From positions 310,001 through 374,000 of the forward strand of contig NZ_SUME01000005.1 of assembly GCF_005048855.1 (NCBI RefSeq): a DNA stretch of 64,000 nucleotides, given 5' to 3'. Made by a program: the position numbers and the translations under genes. The stretch's first letter is position 1. Every line of letters starts with the position of its first letter. Below the pieces are notes generated by a model. That model made no database searches. It had not been told where the DNA came from and saw only the letters and a program-made list of their open reading frames with translations. Below, in pieces: positions 35,333 to 44,800 of this stretch. The stretch is from Sphingobacterium olei. GTDB lineage: Bacteria > Bacteroidota > Bacteroidia > Sphingobacteriales > Sphingobacteriaceae.

Positions 35333-37294
35333 ATGAAAAATTGGATATCGTTTATTGTATCACTTTTAGTGTACAGCACAATGCATGCTGAAGTGGTTTT
35401 GCCTTCTATTTTTAGCAATAATATGATCCTACAGCAAAAAAGTAAGGTCAGGATTTGGGGTACTTCTTCTCACCGGGGGGGAGTCACCATAATTACTTCA
35501 TGGGATAAAAAGAAACATGTTACACCGGTGCAGAGCGATGGAAATTGGTTTGTATATGTGGCTACCCCATCCTTCGGTGGCCCATATGACATACGGATTG
35601 ATGACGGACAGCAGCTAACGTTGAAGAACATTTTGATTGGCGAGGTATGGCTGTGTTCGGGCCAATCGAATATGGAAATGCCTTTGGCAGGTTGGGGGCA
35701 TATAGACAACTTTAAGGAAGAGATTGCAGCCGCAGATTTTCCGAGTATTCGTTTCCTGCAGGTGCAGCAAAAAACCAGTAACCATCCCATACAGGATGCA
35801 GCTGTTCAGCATGGCGGATGGGTATCCATATCTCCAGAAACGATAGCCGGGTTTTCGGCAACAGCATATTTTTTTGCACGGGAGCTGTATACAAAAACAG
35901 GTATTCCCATCGGATTGATACATACCTCCTGGGGAGGTACAGTCGCAGAGGCGTGGACGAGTGCAGAGACCCTCAAAACAATTCCTGATTTTACCTCGGC
36001 GCTAGATCGGGTAACGAGTGCTAGTGCACAAGAAACATATGAAAAAGAGTTGGATCTTTGGAATCAAATAGCGGATCAAAATGATGAAGGGCGGAAAAGT
36101 GGGAAGGTGGAATGGCTTTCCCGTGAAACGGATGATAGCGATTGGTCTTCGATGCAACTACCCACACTATGGGATACCGATATCTTACCAAGCTTTGATG
36201 GTGTGGTATATTTTCGGAAAAAGATTCAGCTTCCGGCACATTGGCTAGGGAAAAAGCTCTCCCTTCAATTAGGTACGATTGATGATAACGATATCACGTA
36301 TTGGAATGGGCAGCAGGTCGGTGCTACGCAAGGCTACAATCAAAATAGACGTTATGAAATACCAGGTTCGTTGGTACAGTCTGAAGATGTGACCATTGCT
36401 ATACGTGTCTTCGATGGAGGTGGCGGTGGAGGAATATATGGAGAAGCCACACAGTTGAATCTGATCGGGCCAAATAATGAACATATAGCACTGGCATCCG
36501 ACTGGAAATATAAGGTAGGATTGGATCTGTCGAAATTGCCACCGATGCCGTCGTCAAATGAAGGGCCCAATCGTCCTACCGTGTTGTACAATGCCATGAT
36601 CCATCCATTTGTGCAATTTAAAATACGTGGTGCCATATGGTATCAAGGAGAGAGCAATGCAGACCGCGCCTATCAATACCGTACATTGTTTCCGGCTTTG
36701 ATTCAGGATTGGCGAACACATTGGAACCAAGGCGATTTCCCGTTTTACTATGTACAGTTGGCTAACTTCATGCGGAAAGAAAGTCAACCAACTGCTTCCG
36801 CATGGGCCGAACTTCGGGATGCACAGAAGGATGCGTTACAGTTGCCGAATACAGGTATGGCGGTTATAGCGGATGTTGGAGATGCAGACGATATACACCC
36901 GAAAAATAAACAGGACGTCGGAAAACGATTGGCGCGTATTGCCTTAAAAAATACGTATAAACAAAAGGTGCTGTTCTCCGGACCACGGTTACGCGCTTAT
37001 ACGGTAAAAGGATCGGAGATTCATTTGAAATTTGACCCGATGGGAAAGCGGTTGGTCAATCAGACCGGAGGCACAGTTTTAAAGGGGTTTACCATTGCAG
37101 GCGACGATCAGTTGTTTTATGCGGCCGAAGCTATTCTTCAGGGAAATACGGTGATCGTAAAGTCTCCTCATGTAGCGAAGCCTCTAGCGGTACGTTACGG
37201 TTGGGCAAACAATCCGGATCTCTCCTTGTACAATGAGGAATTACCAGCATCTCCTTTTAAAACGGACAACTGGAAAGATAGCACAGCGCGATAA
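35333..37294 (+). CDS. SGNH carbohydrate O-acetylesterase (sialate O-acetylesterase-like, CE20-type)
   Basis: This 653-residue secreted enzyme (signal WISFIVSLLVYSTMHA) has an N-terminal sandwich (LPSIFSNNMILQQKSKVRIWG) and an SGNH hydrolase core with the nucleophile block LCSGQSNMEMP (Ser112). The oxyanion glycine/asparagine lies in WYQGESNADR, and Asp-His is in DADDIHPKNK around residues 520-523. Between about 230 and 390 a jelly-roll domain is inserted (VVYFRKKIQLPAHWLGKKLS ... YEIPGSLVQ). This inserted-module layout occurs in sialate O-acetylesterases and in CE20 xyloglucan acetylesterases. In this PUL it probably removes acetyl groups that block the GH95 or GH-D enzymes. Confidence 0.85.
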   Translation: MKNWISFIVSLLVYSTMHAEVVLPSIFSNNMILQQKSKVRIWGTSSHRGGVTIITSWDKKKHVTPVQSDGNWFVYVATPSFGGPYDIRIDDGQQLTLKNILIGEVWLCSGQSNMEMPLAGWGHIDNFKEEIAAADFPSIRFLQVQQKTSNHPIQDAAVQHGGWVSISPETIAGFSATAYFFARELYTKTGIPIGLIHTSWGGTVAEAWTSAETLKTIPDFTSALDRVTSASAQETYEKELDLWNQIADQNDEGRKSGKVEWLSRETDDSDWSSMQLPTLWDTDILPSFDGVVYFRKKIQLPAHWLGKKLSLQLGTIDDNDITYWNGQQVGATQGYNQNRRYEIPGSLVQSEDVTIAIRVFDGGGGGGIYGEATQLNLIGPNNEHIALASDWKYKVGLDLSKLPPMPSSNEGPNRPTVLYNAMIHPFVQFKIRGAIWYQGESNADRAYQYRTLFPALIQDWRTHWNQGDFPFYYVQLANFMRKESQPTASAWAELRDAQKDALQLPNTGMAVIADVGDADDIHPKNKQDVGKRLARIALKNTYKQKVLFSGPRLRAYTVKGSEIHLKFDPMGKRLVNQTGGTVLKGFTIAGDDQLFYAAEAILQGNTVIVKSPHVAKPLAVRYGWANNPDLSLYNEELPASPFKTDNWKDSTAR

Positions 37295-37317
37295 GGGAGA
37301 CGGATCTTTAGTCGATT

Positions 37318-39324
37318 TTAATCTGCATATATTTTCGGGAACCAGATCTGGGATATGGTTCCCTTTCCTTCTTTAACGTCCTTTTCTTTTACCTCTAAGC
37401 TTGATTTTATCGCATCAAAATTTCGGTTTAGAATTTCGAGTCGTTCCTTGATCGATTCCAGTCCGATGGATTTTTCTTTATACTCCGATGGTTTTGTATG
37501 CTTTTTTGCCTGCTGAAGTCCGATACCGTTATCGATTACGATCAGTTTGACGTAGATTTCATCCTGTACTAACTTCACATGAAGCTGCTTTTCTGCTGCG
37601 GTAGAATGGCGAAGTCCATGATGGATCGCATTTTCGACGAGAGGTTGCGCCAGCATGGGCGGAATCATCAGTTTCTCCATATCAATTGTTTCGTCTACCT
37701 CAAAGTGATAGGTAAACTGATTATTGAAGCGGATGGCCTCCAATTCGGTATACAGTTGAAGCGCTTTCCACTCCCGGGCAATCTTTACCATGCTCTGCGT
37801 AGAATTTTCCAGAACGAGCCGGTTTAGCATGGCAAACTTTTGGATCAACCTGCTTGCTGTTTTTGGTTCGTTCTCTAAAATATATGATTCAATGTTATTC
37901 AATACATTGAAAATAAAATGCGGATTCATTTGCGAACGGATGGCTTTTAATTCGCTTTCTGTAATTTTGTTTTGAAACAGGAGTACTTCTTGCGCCTTTT
38001 CGGCCTCTTTTTTTACAATGTCATTTTTTAAACTAAGCTGATTTAATCTGTACCGATTTAGAAAATACATGAAAACGGCAATCAAGGTAATGCTGATAAT
38101 GATTCCGTATAGCCAAAACGATTTCATCTTTAGATTCGCAAGAGCGATCTGCTTGTCACGTAAAGCAATCTCACGTTCGCTTTGAATATTACTGATTTTA
38201 TTCTTTATTTCCTGGGAGTATAGCGAGTCGTTAGATTCATGAAATTCCCTGAAGTTAAAGTAAGCATTTTTAAAATCTCCCTGTTGTTCCTGCACTTCGG
38301 CGAGCGTACCGGTGAAATAGCTTTCAAATTCTTTATTTTTTGTTGATTTAGCGAGTTCAATAGCCTCCTGAATAAAGCTCTCTGCGTAGCGAAGATTTGT
38401 ATCTCTAGCGCCATTCAGCTTGTTCGTCGCACCAGCCAAGTAGAGATTGAGGTACGTATAGCCTAGGTTTCCCAGATTAACCATTGCATTGAAATGCGTC
38501 GGATTGACCTCGTCCCATATTTTTTTTGATTTTAATTGTAAGGTGATGATTTTTTGGTAGTCAGGCTCATAAAGGATGGCAATCTGGGAATATAAGATCG
38601 CAACTCCAGTTTTATTGTTTTCCTTTTCATAAAGACGCAGGGCCTTATACAGGTATTTTTCCGCTTCAGGGATATTGCCTTCACTTTGGTAATTCAACCC
38701 TATACCGTTTAAAGTTTGTGCGACCTTTGCCCAATCTTTTTTCTGCTCGTAGATTTTCAGTGCTTTTAACGTATAGGCATTTGATTTTTTCAGGTCATTT
38801 TGTCTGCTCGCAATGATACCCAGATTCAGAAAACCTAGCGCTATCAGCTCTTTATCATTGATCTCCTCGGCAATTTGCAGCGAGCGGGAGTAAAACTCCA
38901 TAGCCTCTACCTCCTCTGTCTTTTGTGCATGCACTGTTCCAATATTATTGAGTATTTGCGCAATCAGCTTCTTGTCATTGATCTTAGTTGCGATTTTCAG
39001 CGCGTTGTTATAGTGTTCAGTGGCCTCTTCATGTTTGCCGCTTTCGTTAAAGATCTCTCCACGGGTGAGAAGAGTATGGCTTAGGCCTTTGTCCCAGTTT
39101 ATCTTTTCAGCCAGTTTGATCGCCTCATCGAGGTAATTGGCGGCTTTGTTAAGGTCGTGTGTTTTGTAATACAAGCCAGCCTTCTGCAGGAGCTTTACTT
39201 TCGTACTGTCTGCTTTTGCCGTTTGGAGTTTAAGAACGACCGAATCGATATCCGTTTGCCCAAAAGCAGGTGTCGACGATAAAGCGCATATCATAAAGAA
39301 AAAGAAGTAGAAGTATTTATTCAT
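37318..39324 (-). CDS. TPR-containing LytS-type sensor histidine kinase
   Basis: This 668-residue kinase has a signal peptide (residues 1-22) and a periplasmic region of tandem tetratricopeptide repeats (about 40-350), for example NNIGTVHAQKTEEVEAMEFY and NGIGLNYQSEGNIPEAEKYL. One membrane helix (about 402-422) and a coiled coil follow. The His_kinase domain has RSQMNPHFIFNVLNNIE, with phospho-acceptor His469. The C-terminal ATPase domain has VENAIHHGLRH and DNGIGLQ. This is the common Bacteroidetes partner of LytTR regulators, and such a regulator is divergently encoded at 39635. The signal is unknown. It ends 23 bp from the convergent esterase gene, with no clear hairpin between them. Confidence 0.92.
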   Translation of the reverse strand: MNKYFYFFFFMICALSSTPAFGQTDIDSVVLKLQTAKADSTKVKLLQKAGLYYKTHDLNKAANYLDEAIKLAEKINWDKGLSHTLLTRGEIFNESGKHEEATEHYNNALKIATKINDKKLIAQILNNIGTVHAQKTEEVEAMEFYSRSLQIAEEINDKELIALGFLNLGIIASRQNDLKKSNAYTLKALKIYEQKKDWAKVAQTLNGIGLNYQSEGNIPEAEKYLYKALRLYEKENNKTGVAILYSQIAILYEPDYQKIITLQLKSKKIWDEVNPTHFNAMVNLGNLGYTYLNLYLAGATNKLNGARDTNLRYAESFIQEAIELAKSTKNKEFESYFTGTLAEVQEQQGDFKNAYFNFREFHESNDSLYSQEIKNKISNIQSEREIALRDKQIALANLKMKSFWLYGIIISITLIAVFMYFLNRYRLNQLSLKNDIVKKEAEKAQEVLLFQNKITESELKAIRSQMNPHFIFNVLNNIESYILENEPKTASRLIQKFAMLNRLVLENSTQSMVKIAREWKALQLYTELEAIRFNNQFTYHFEVDETIDMEKLMIPPMLAQPLVENAIHHGLRHSTAAEKQLHVKLVQDEIYVKLIVIDNGIGLQQAKKHTKPSEYKEKSIGLESIKERLEILNRNFDAIKSSLEVKEKDVKEGKGTISQIWFPKIYAD

Positions 39325-39634
39325 GTCGCATGGAGGTGTAAACCATTAATTACGATATCAAAGGAACAATAAATTTTGTAAAAACTGATCATAAACCAAT
39401 AAGTGAAATTGGCATTTCACGCAATAAAAAAGTGCATTGGCTCAATTTGTAAAAAAGGAACGTGAAAAAGCGGCTTATTTGTGGGTTAGGAGTTAGGAAT
39501 CAGGAGCTAGGGGATGGTGATTGGTGCGACGTCACTGCCTATTTTACGACTTCATATTTTTACAATAAAACAAAAATAATAATAGATAAATGTTGAAAAA
39601 AGACGAAATTAGTGAGAACCAATACATTACGGAT

Positions 39635-40363
39635 ATGTTAAAAGCTGTTATTTTAGATGATGAACTGCGCGGCAGTAGACTTTTGCAGCACAAGTTGCAG
39701 GCGTTTGATCAGCAGTTACACGTGGAAGCTGTTTTTAATGATCCTTTGCTTGCCTTGTCGGGAATCGCGCGGTTAAAACCGGATGTGCTTTTTCTAGATG
39801 TCGAAATGCCCATCCTCAATGGATTTCAATTTTTGGAAAAATTAGGAGCCTTTGATTTTGAAGTGATATTTGTTACGGCTTTTAACGCCTACACTGTAGA
39901 TGCACTGCGAATCAATGCACTGGATTACCTGCTTAAGCCGGTGGATGATGACGAGCTGAAGTGCGCTATTGATCGTTTGCAGGAAAAACTGGCAAAGAAA
40001 AAGATATTTATGGCTGATTTCCCAGAGCCTTTGTCAGGGAGTAGACGTATTGCACTGCCTACAGCCGAAGGTGTATATCTCGTAAAAAAAACAGATATCA
40101 TGCGGGTAGAGGCTATGAGCAATTACAGTACATTTTGTTTGGCGGAGGGAAAGAAAATCGTTGTTTCTAAAACCTTGAAAGAATTTGAGCAGTTGCTAAC
40201 AGATGCTTTTTTTATCCGCATCAGCCGTTCGGTAATTGCCAACCTCGATTATGTGGCTAAATATAGGAAGGGCGATGGTGGTACATTGGAATTTGTGGAC
40301 GGTGCGGAAGTTGAGGTCACGGCCTCTCGAAAAGAAGCACTATTGAAAAGTCTGTTGTTATGA
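39635..40363 (+). CDS. LytTR-family response regulator
   Basis: This 242-residue regulator starts at the ATG at 39635, directly before KAVILDDE; a frame from 39590 adds 15 residues without domain support. The receiver has the acidic pair DDE and the phospho-acceptor in DVLFLDVEMPILNGF, then YLLKPVDDDEL. The LytTR DNA-binding domain (about the last 105 residues) has RIALPTAEGVYLV, IMRVEAMSNYSTF and FFIRISRSVIANLDYV. It is divergent from the TPR kinase across about 300 bp. That gap contains a GGTTAGGAGTTAGGAATCAG-like degenerate tandem repeat near 39485 and no clear promoter pair. Confidence 0.92.
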   Translation: MLKAVILDDELRGSRLLQHKLQAFDQQLHVEAVFNDPLLALSGIARLKPDVLFLDVEMPILNGFQFLEKLGAFDFEVIFVTAFNAYTVDALRINALDYLLKPVDDDELKCAIDRLQEKLAKKKIFMADFPEPLSGSRRIALPTAEGVYLVKKTDIMRVEAMSNYSTFCLAEGKKIVVSKTLKEFEQLLTDAFFIRISRSVIANLDYVAKYRKGDGGTLEFVDGAEVEVTASRKEALLKSLLL

Positions 40364-40397
40364 TCGTGGAAGAATGTAAAAATTAGGGTCATAATTG

Positions 40398-40446
40398 ATA
40401 AATGAAGAAATCCTGGAGCTCCCCGCTCCAGGATTTCTTCATTTAT
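40398..40446. terminator. Perfect 22-bp inverted repeat terminator with TCCCC loop
   Basis: Arms at 40398-40419 and 40425-40446 are exactly complementary and enclose the loop TCCCC. The apical part AGC-TCCCC-GCT resembles that of the terminator at 15746-15776. It lies between the convergent LytTR regulator and susD genes and has T-rich 3' ends on both strands, so it should stop both transcripts. Confidence 0.85.
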
Positions 40447-40450
40447 AAAA

Positions 40451-41824
40451 TTAATTATATCCCTCGTTCTGGCTCCAACCCGGATTTAAAGCCCGCTGAC
40501 TTTCTGGGATGGGATATATAAAATAATTTTCATCGTCCAGTGATTCAAATTTATCCAGTGCCAACCCGGTGCGGCAAAAGTCAAACCAGGTCTCTCCCTC
40601 AAATAAGAGCTCCCGTTGCTTTTCCTCCTGTATGGCGCGAATATACATATCGAGATCCGTGTAGATCGCTATGGGTTTCACAACCTCAGCACGTTCCTGT
40701 ACCTTCTCCAGCGATGCGTATGAAGATGCACTCACTGCATTATCCACCCGAGCTTGGGCCTCGGCGTGGATCAGGTAGATTTCGGCCAATCGAATTACCA
40801 GCAGATTTTGGGTGGCAGGAGCATTGTTCGGAAATTTTCCCATATAATACCGATCTCTTGATCCGAATTTAAGCGTTACATCCCGACGTTTGTCTGTTTC
40901 CTCGAATAGCTCGTAAGGAGCCGAACCTTTGACGTAAAATAACATACTGGCATTGTCATTGCCTACTGCAGCCAGGGGATTCGTTGCCTGTTCATCAAAT
41001 TGCAGTTCAAAGATCGATTCAGCCGTGTTTTCTGCCGACCAGATGCTTCCATAGTCTTGCACTAAAGCTAACCTTGGATCATCAATCACTTCCTTAGCAA
41101 GTTCCGCAGCTTGACCATAGTCGTTCGTATATGCCGCTTGGTATAAATACACTTTCGCAAGCAAGGCTTTTACAGCAAGATGGGAAGCTCTGCCCTTTTG
41201 GAAGGCTGCGTCACCTTGATTACCATCTTCGAGCAAAGACATCGCGTCCGTCAGGTCTTCCACGATCTGTACATAGATTTCTTCCGGATTAGATAGCGGC
41301 GTAGCGAGGTCGTCTTCCTCATCGGTTGGCATTAGTTGAAGGGGCACATTACCAAAGGCACGTACGAGGAAAAAGTATTCCAGTGCCCGTATAAATTTAG
41401 CTTCCCCAACGAAGCCATTTTTAGCCTCGTCCGAAATCAAGGCATCATCCATTTCAGGAACGCGTGCGATAATATTATTGGCCGCATTGATGGTAGCATA
41501 TGCACTCTGCCAAATATTGTTTGTCCATGGATTAGTATTCTGTACGCCGTGCGCCGCGAATTGCTCATATTCTGGAAAAGCAGAAGCGTGTGCGACATGC
41601 TGTGCCGAAAACTCGGGAACGATGATCATCGATTGCCCGTATCCAAATGAGCTGAGCATAGTGCGATACATGCCGATAACGGCAGAGTTTGCATTCTTTT
41701 CCGAATTAAAATAGTTGTCTTTTGTAATCTGGCTGATAGGCTCTCGATCCAGAAACTTATCGCAAGAGGTAAAAACCCAAGCGAGTGCCGTGGCCAATAG
41801 TAGTATATATGTCTTTTTGTTCAT
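40451..41824 (-). CDS. SusD/RagB-like outer-membrane lipoprotein (second pair)
   Basis: This 457-residue lipoprotein has a signal ending ALAWVFTSC, then DKFLDREPISQITKDNYFNSEKNA, typical of the SusD N-terminus. Helical segments include FVGEAKFIRALEYFFLVRAFGNVPL and KALLAKVYLYQAA. The C-terminal RagB domain contains QNLLVIRLAEIYLIHAEAQ, QEEKQRELLFEGETWFDFCR and NPGW. It is shorter than the PUL SusD and close to the compact RagB type. It follows its SusC by 18 bp on the minus strand. No hydrolases are attached to this pair, so the substrate is unknown; peptides or small glycans are possible. Confidence 0.93.
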   Translation of the reverse strand: MNKKTYILLLATALAWVFTSCDKFLDREPISQITKDNYFNSEKNANSAVIGMYRTMLSSFGYGQSMIIVPEFSAQHVAHASAFPEYEQFAAHGVQNTNPWTNNIWQSAYATINAANNIIARVPEMDDALISDEAKNGFVGEAKFIRALEYFFLVRAFGNVPLQLMPTDEEDDLATPLSNPEEIYVQIVEDLTDAMSLLEDGNQGDAAFQKGRASHLAVKALLAKVYLYQAAYTNDYGQAAELAKEVIDDPRLALVQDYGSIWSAENTAESIFELQFDEQATNPLAAVGNDNASMLFYVKGSAPYELFEETDKRRDVTLKFGSRDRYYMGKFPNNAPATQNLLVIRLAEIYLIHAEAQARVDNAVSASSYASLEKVQERAEVVKPIAIYTDLDMYIRAIQEEKQRELLFEGETWFDFCRTGLALDKFESLDDENYFIYPIPESQRALNPGWSQNEGYN

Positions 41825-41842
41825 TGTTAATGCTGTAAGTTG

Positions 41843-44800
41843 TTAGAAAGTAAGATTAATACCCGTTGTGAAGATGCGTGGTTGTGGATAACTTCCGTAA
41901 TCATAGCCATAGATAAGGCCGGTGTTGGCACCTCCGTGGCTAGAGCTCACTTCTGGGTCATAGCCGCGGTAGTTGGTAAAGACAAAAGCATTCTGCACCG
42001 TGAAGTACCAACGAAGCCGTTGCACGCGCATCTTTTCGGTTACCGAAGTAGGCAAGGTATACCCTACCGTGATATTCCGCAGGCGGAAGAACGAGCCGTC
42101 CTGCACAAAACGATCAGAAATAGCCGCGTTATCCAATAGACCCGGTGTTGGGCGTGGCACATCCGTAATGTCGCCTGGCTGTCTCCAACGGTCTACCCAA
42201 TCTACAAACCCATTGCTACTCAGGTTCGATCCGCCTAAACCAGTAGCTAAATTGTAATTAAAGAGATCATTACCGTACGTAAATTGCCCCATGATGCTTA
42301 GGTCAATATTTTTATATTGAAATGTGTTGGTGATGCCTCCGAAGAAATCCGGGTTCGGATCACCAATGACCATTCGATCCCCATCGTGTTCCGGCGTAGT
42401 CGGCTGTCCGTCAGCACCTAGGTAATCGATAATGCCGGTTTCCGGATTTACGCCGATCATCTTCCATCCAAAGAAGGTACCTAATGGTAATCCAACTTCC
42501 GCTATATTCAAATCGCCAACTCCTCCGCGGATACGGTCTACCCCATTAGGCAGTGCAGTCACTTTGTTGCGATTAAAAGTCATGTTAAGCGATGTCGTCC
42601 ATTTGAAGTCGCCTACCAAGTTTCGCGTCGTCAATTCAAACTCGAATCCTTTGTTTTCAATATCTCCCGAGTTCGTGAAGCGGTTGATGTATCCGGAGCT
42701 GGTGAGTACCGGTACACCCAATAATAAATCTGATGTATTTTTGACGTAGTAATCGGCCAATAGCGATATACGATTGCCGAATAATCCTACATCAACACCA
42801 ATGTCGAGCTGCCGCGTGGTTTCCCATTTTAGATTCCGGTCTCCCAGCACATTCGGGATGAAGCCTGGCTGGCCCAGATAGTTATTCCCTCCCGAATACA
42901 GTGAATAACTGGCATAGTTACCTATATTTTGGTTACCCGTGATCCCCCAGCTGGCACGAAGCTTCAAGTCGCTGAATATTTTAGACCCCTGTAGGAACGA
43001 TTCTTCCGAGACACGCCATGCGGCAGCAAAGGAAGGGAAAGTCGCCCAACGGTTCTCTACACCAAAACGGGAAGATCCGTCAGATCTTAGATTGGCCGTA
43101 ACGATGTATTTACCTAAGTAGTTGTAGTTTACCCGTGCAAATCCAGATGCAATAGCCCATTCTTCCGGAAACGCATTGGCACCGGATATCACACCTCCCG
43201 CCGAAATGTGTTCGATATCGTTAGATGGAAAATTTGAGCGCTGCGCATCGACAAATTCCAAACGAGATTCCTGTACCGATACACCAGCAAGTGCATTAAC
43301 AGTGTGGTCACCCATCACTTTGTCAAATGCGAGGGTCGTCTCGTTGATCCACAGTTGGTCGCGCGTATTCCTTCGGGCGCCGATGCCCCCCTGACTTTCA
43401 AAGGAACGCAGACCGGATGGCGGCATAAAGAAGGTTTCATCGATAAAGCTAATGTCCGTTCCAAACGCTGTTTTTAGTTTGAGGGATTCCAGGATGTTAT
43501 ACTCCGCACTCACATTAGCGAGCACACGGAAAGTTTCGGCATTATTGACCGGAAGCTGTAACATCGCGATTGGATTTTCCCGCGTTATGCTCACCAGGTC
43601 ATGCATATAGTTTCCGTTTGCATCGTATATGGGTAAGTTCGGTGGCATCACATAACCACTCTTCGTAGGCCCTTCCTTCGAGTTTTCTTCCTGTACGCGA
43701 TCGTTCGTCGCACGCGTAAGATTAACCGAAGTACTGAAACGTAATTTCTCATTCTGTTGATGATCTAGATTAATTCGTCCGCTCAATCTGCTGAAATTAG
43801 AGTTCAGCAACACGCCCCCCTGTTTCATGTATCCCACTGAACTATAGTATTGTGTTTTTTCGCTACCACCGCTGGCTGATAATTCATAGCTACGCGTCGG
43901 TGCCGTGCGGAAGATTGCGTCCTGCCAATCGGTATTGATATTGGAGTTGGATAAAATCTGTTCAGGGATTGGTCTGTTCCCATTTTCATCGGGCTCGGTG
44001 TAGCTGTAGAAGTCACGCATATAATCCTGGTATTGCGCTGTATTCATCATTTTATAGTAGCGACTTTTTGGTACTTCGGAAAAACCTTCGTACATATTGA
44101 AGTTAAACTGGTTGATGTCAGCCTGTCCCTTCTTCGTGGTGATCAATACCACACCATTGGCAGCCCGCGCACCGTAGATCGATGACGACGCTGCATCTTT
44201 TAGAATTTCGACCGACTGTACATCCGACGGGTTAATAGATGCCAGTATATTAATCCCCTGTGTACCGCCTCCAAAATTGAAGTTGGATCCACCAGTAAAG
44301 TTTGTCGTACTGTTTACCGGGATACCATCAACTACATACAACGGATCAGAACTGGCGTTAATAGAGGTTGTACCGCGTACCCGTATACTAAGTCCACCGC
44401 CCGGTGACCCCGACTTTTGGGATACCTGCACACCACCCGCTTTTCCTTGAATGGCCTGCGTAATGCTCGGTAATACCTCATTTTCAATCTGGTCAGATCC
44501 AATACTCGATACCGCGCTGGCCAGTGTAGCGCGTTGCATCGTGCCATAGCCCACGGCCACAACATCTACCGAAGCAAGTGTTTTGGATTCGTTGGTCAGG
44601 ATCATATCGATATCCTCTCGATTACCTACCACCTCTTCGATGGATTGGTATCCCACCGAGCTGAAGATTAATGTCGCTGAGGGATCTGCGTTGATGCTAT
44701 ATCTTCCCTGTTCGTCTGTCTGGGTTTGTACAGTACTGTTTTTTACGGATACTGTAGCGCCAACCAGCGGGCCACTTTCGTCGGTTATCACACCGCTGAT

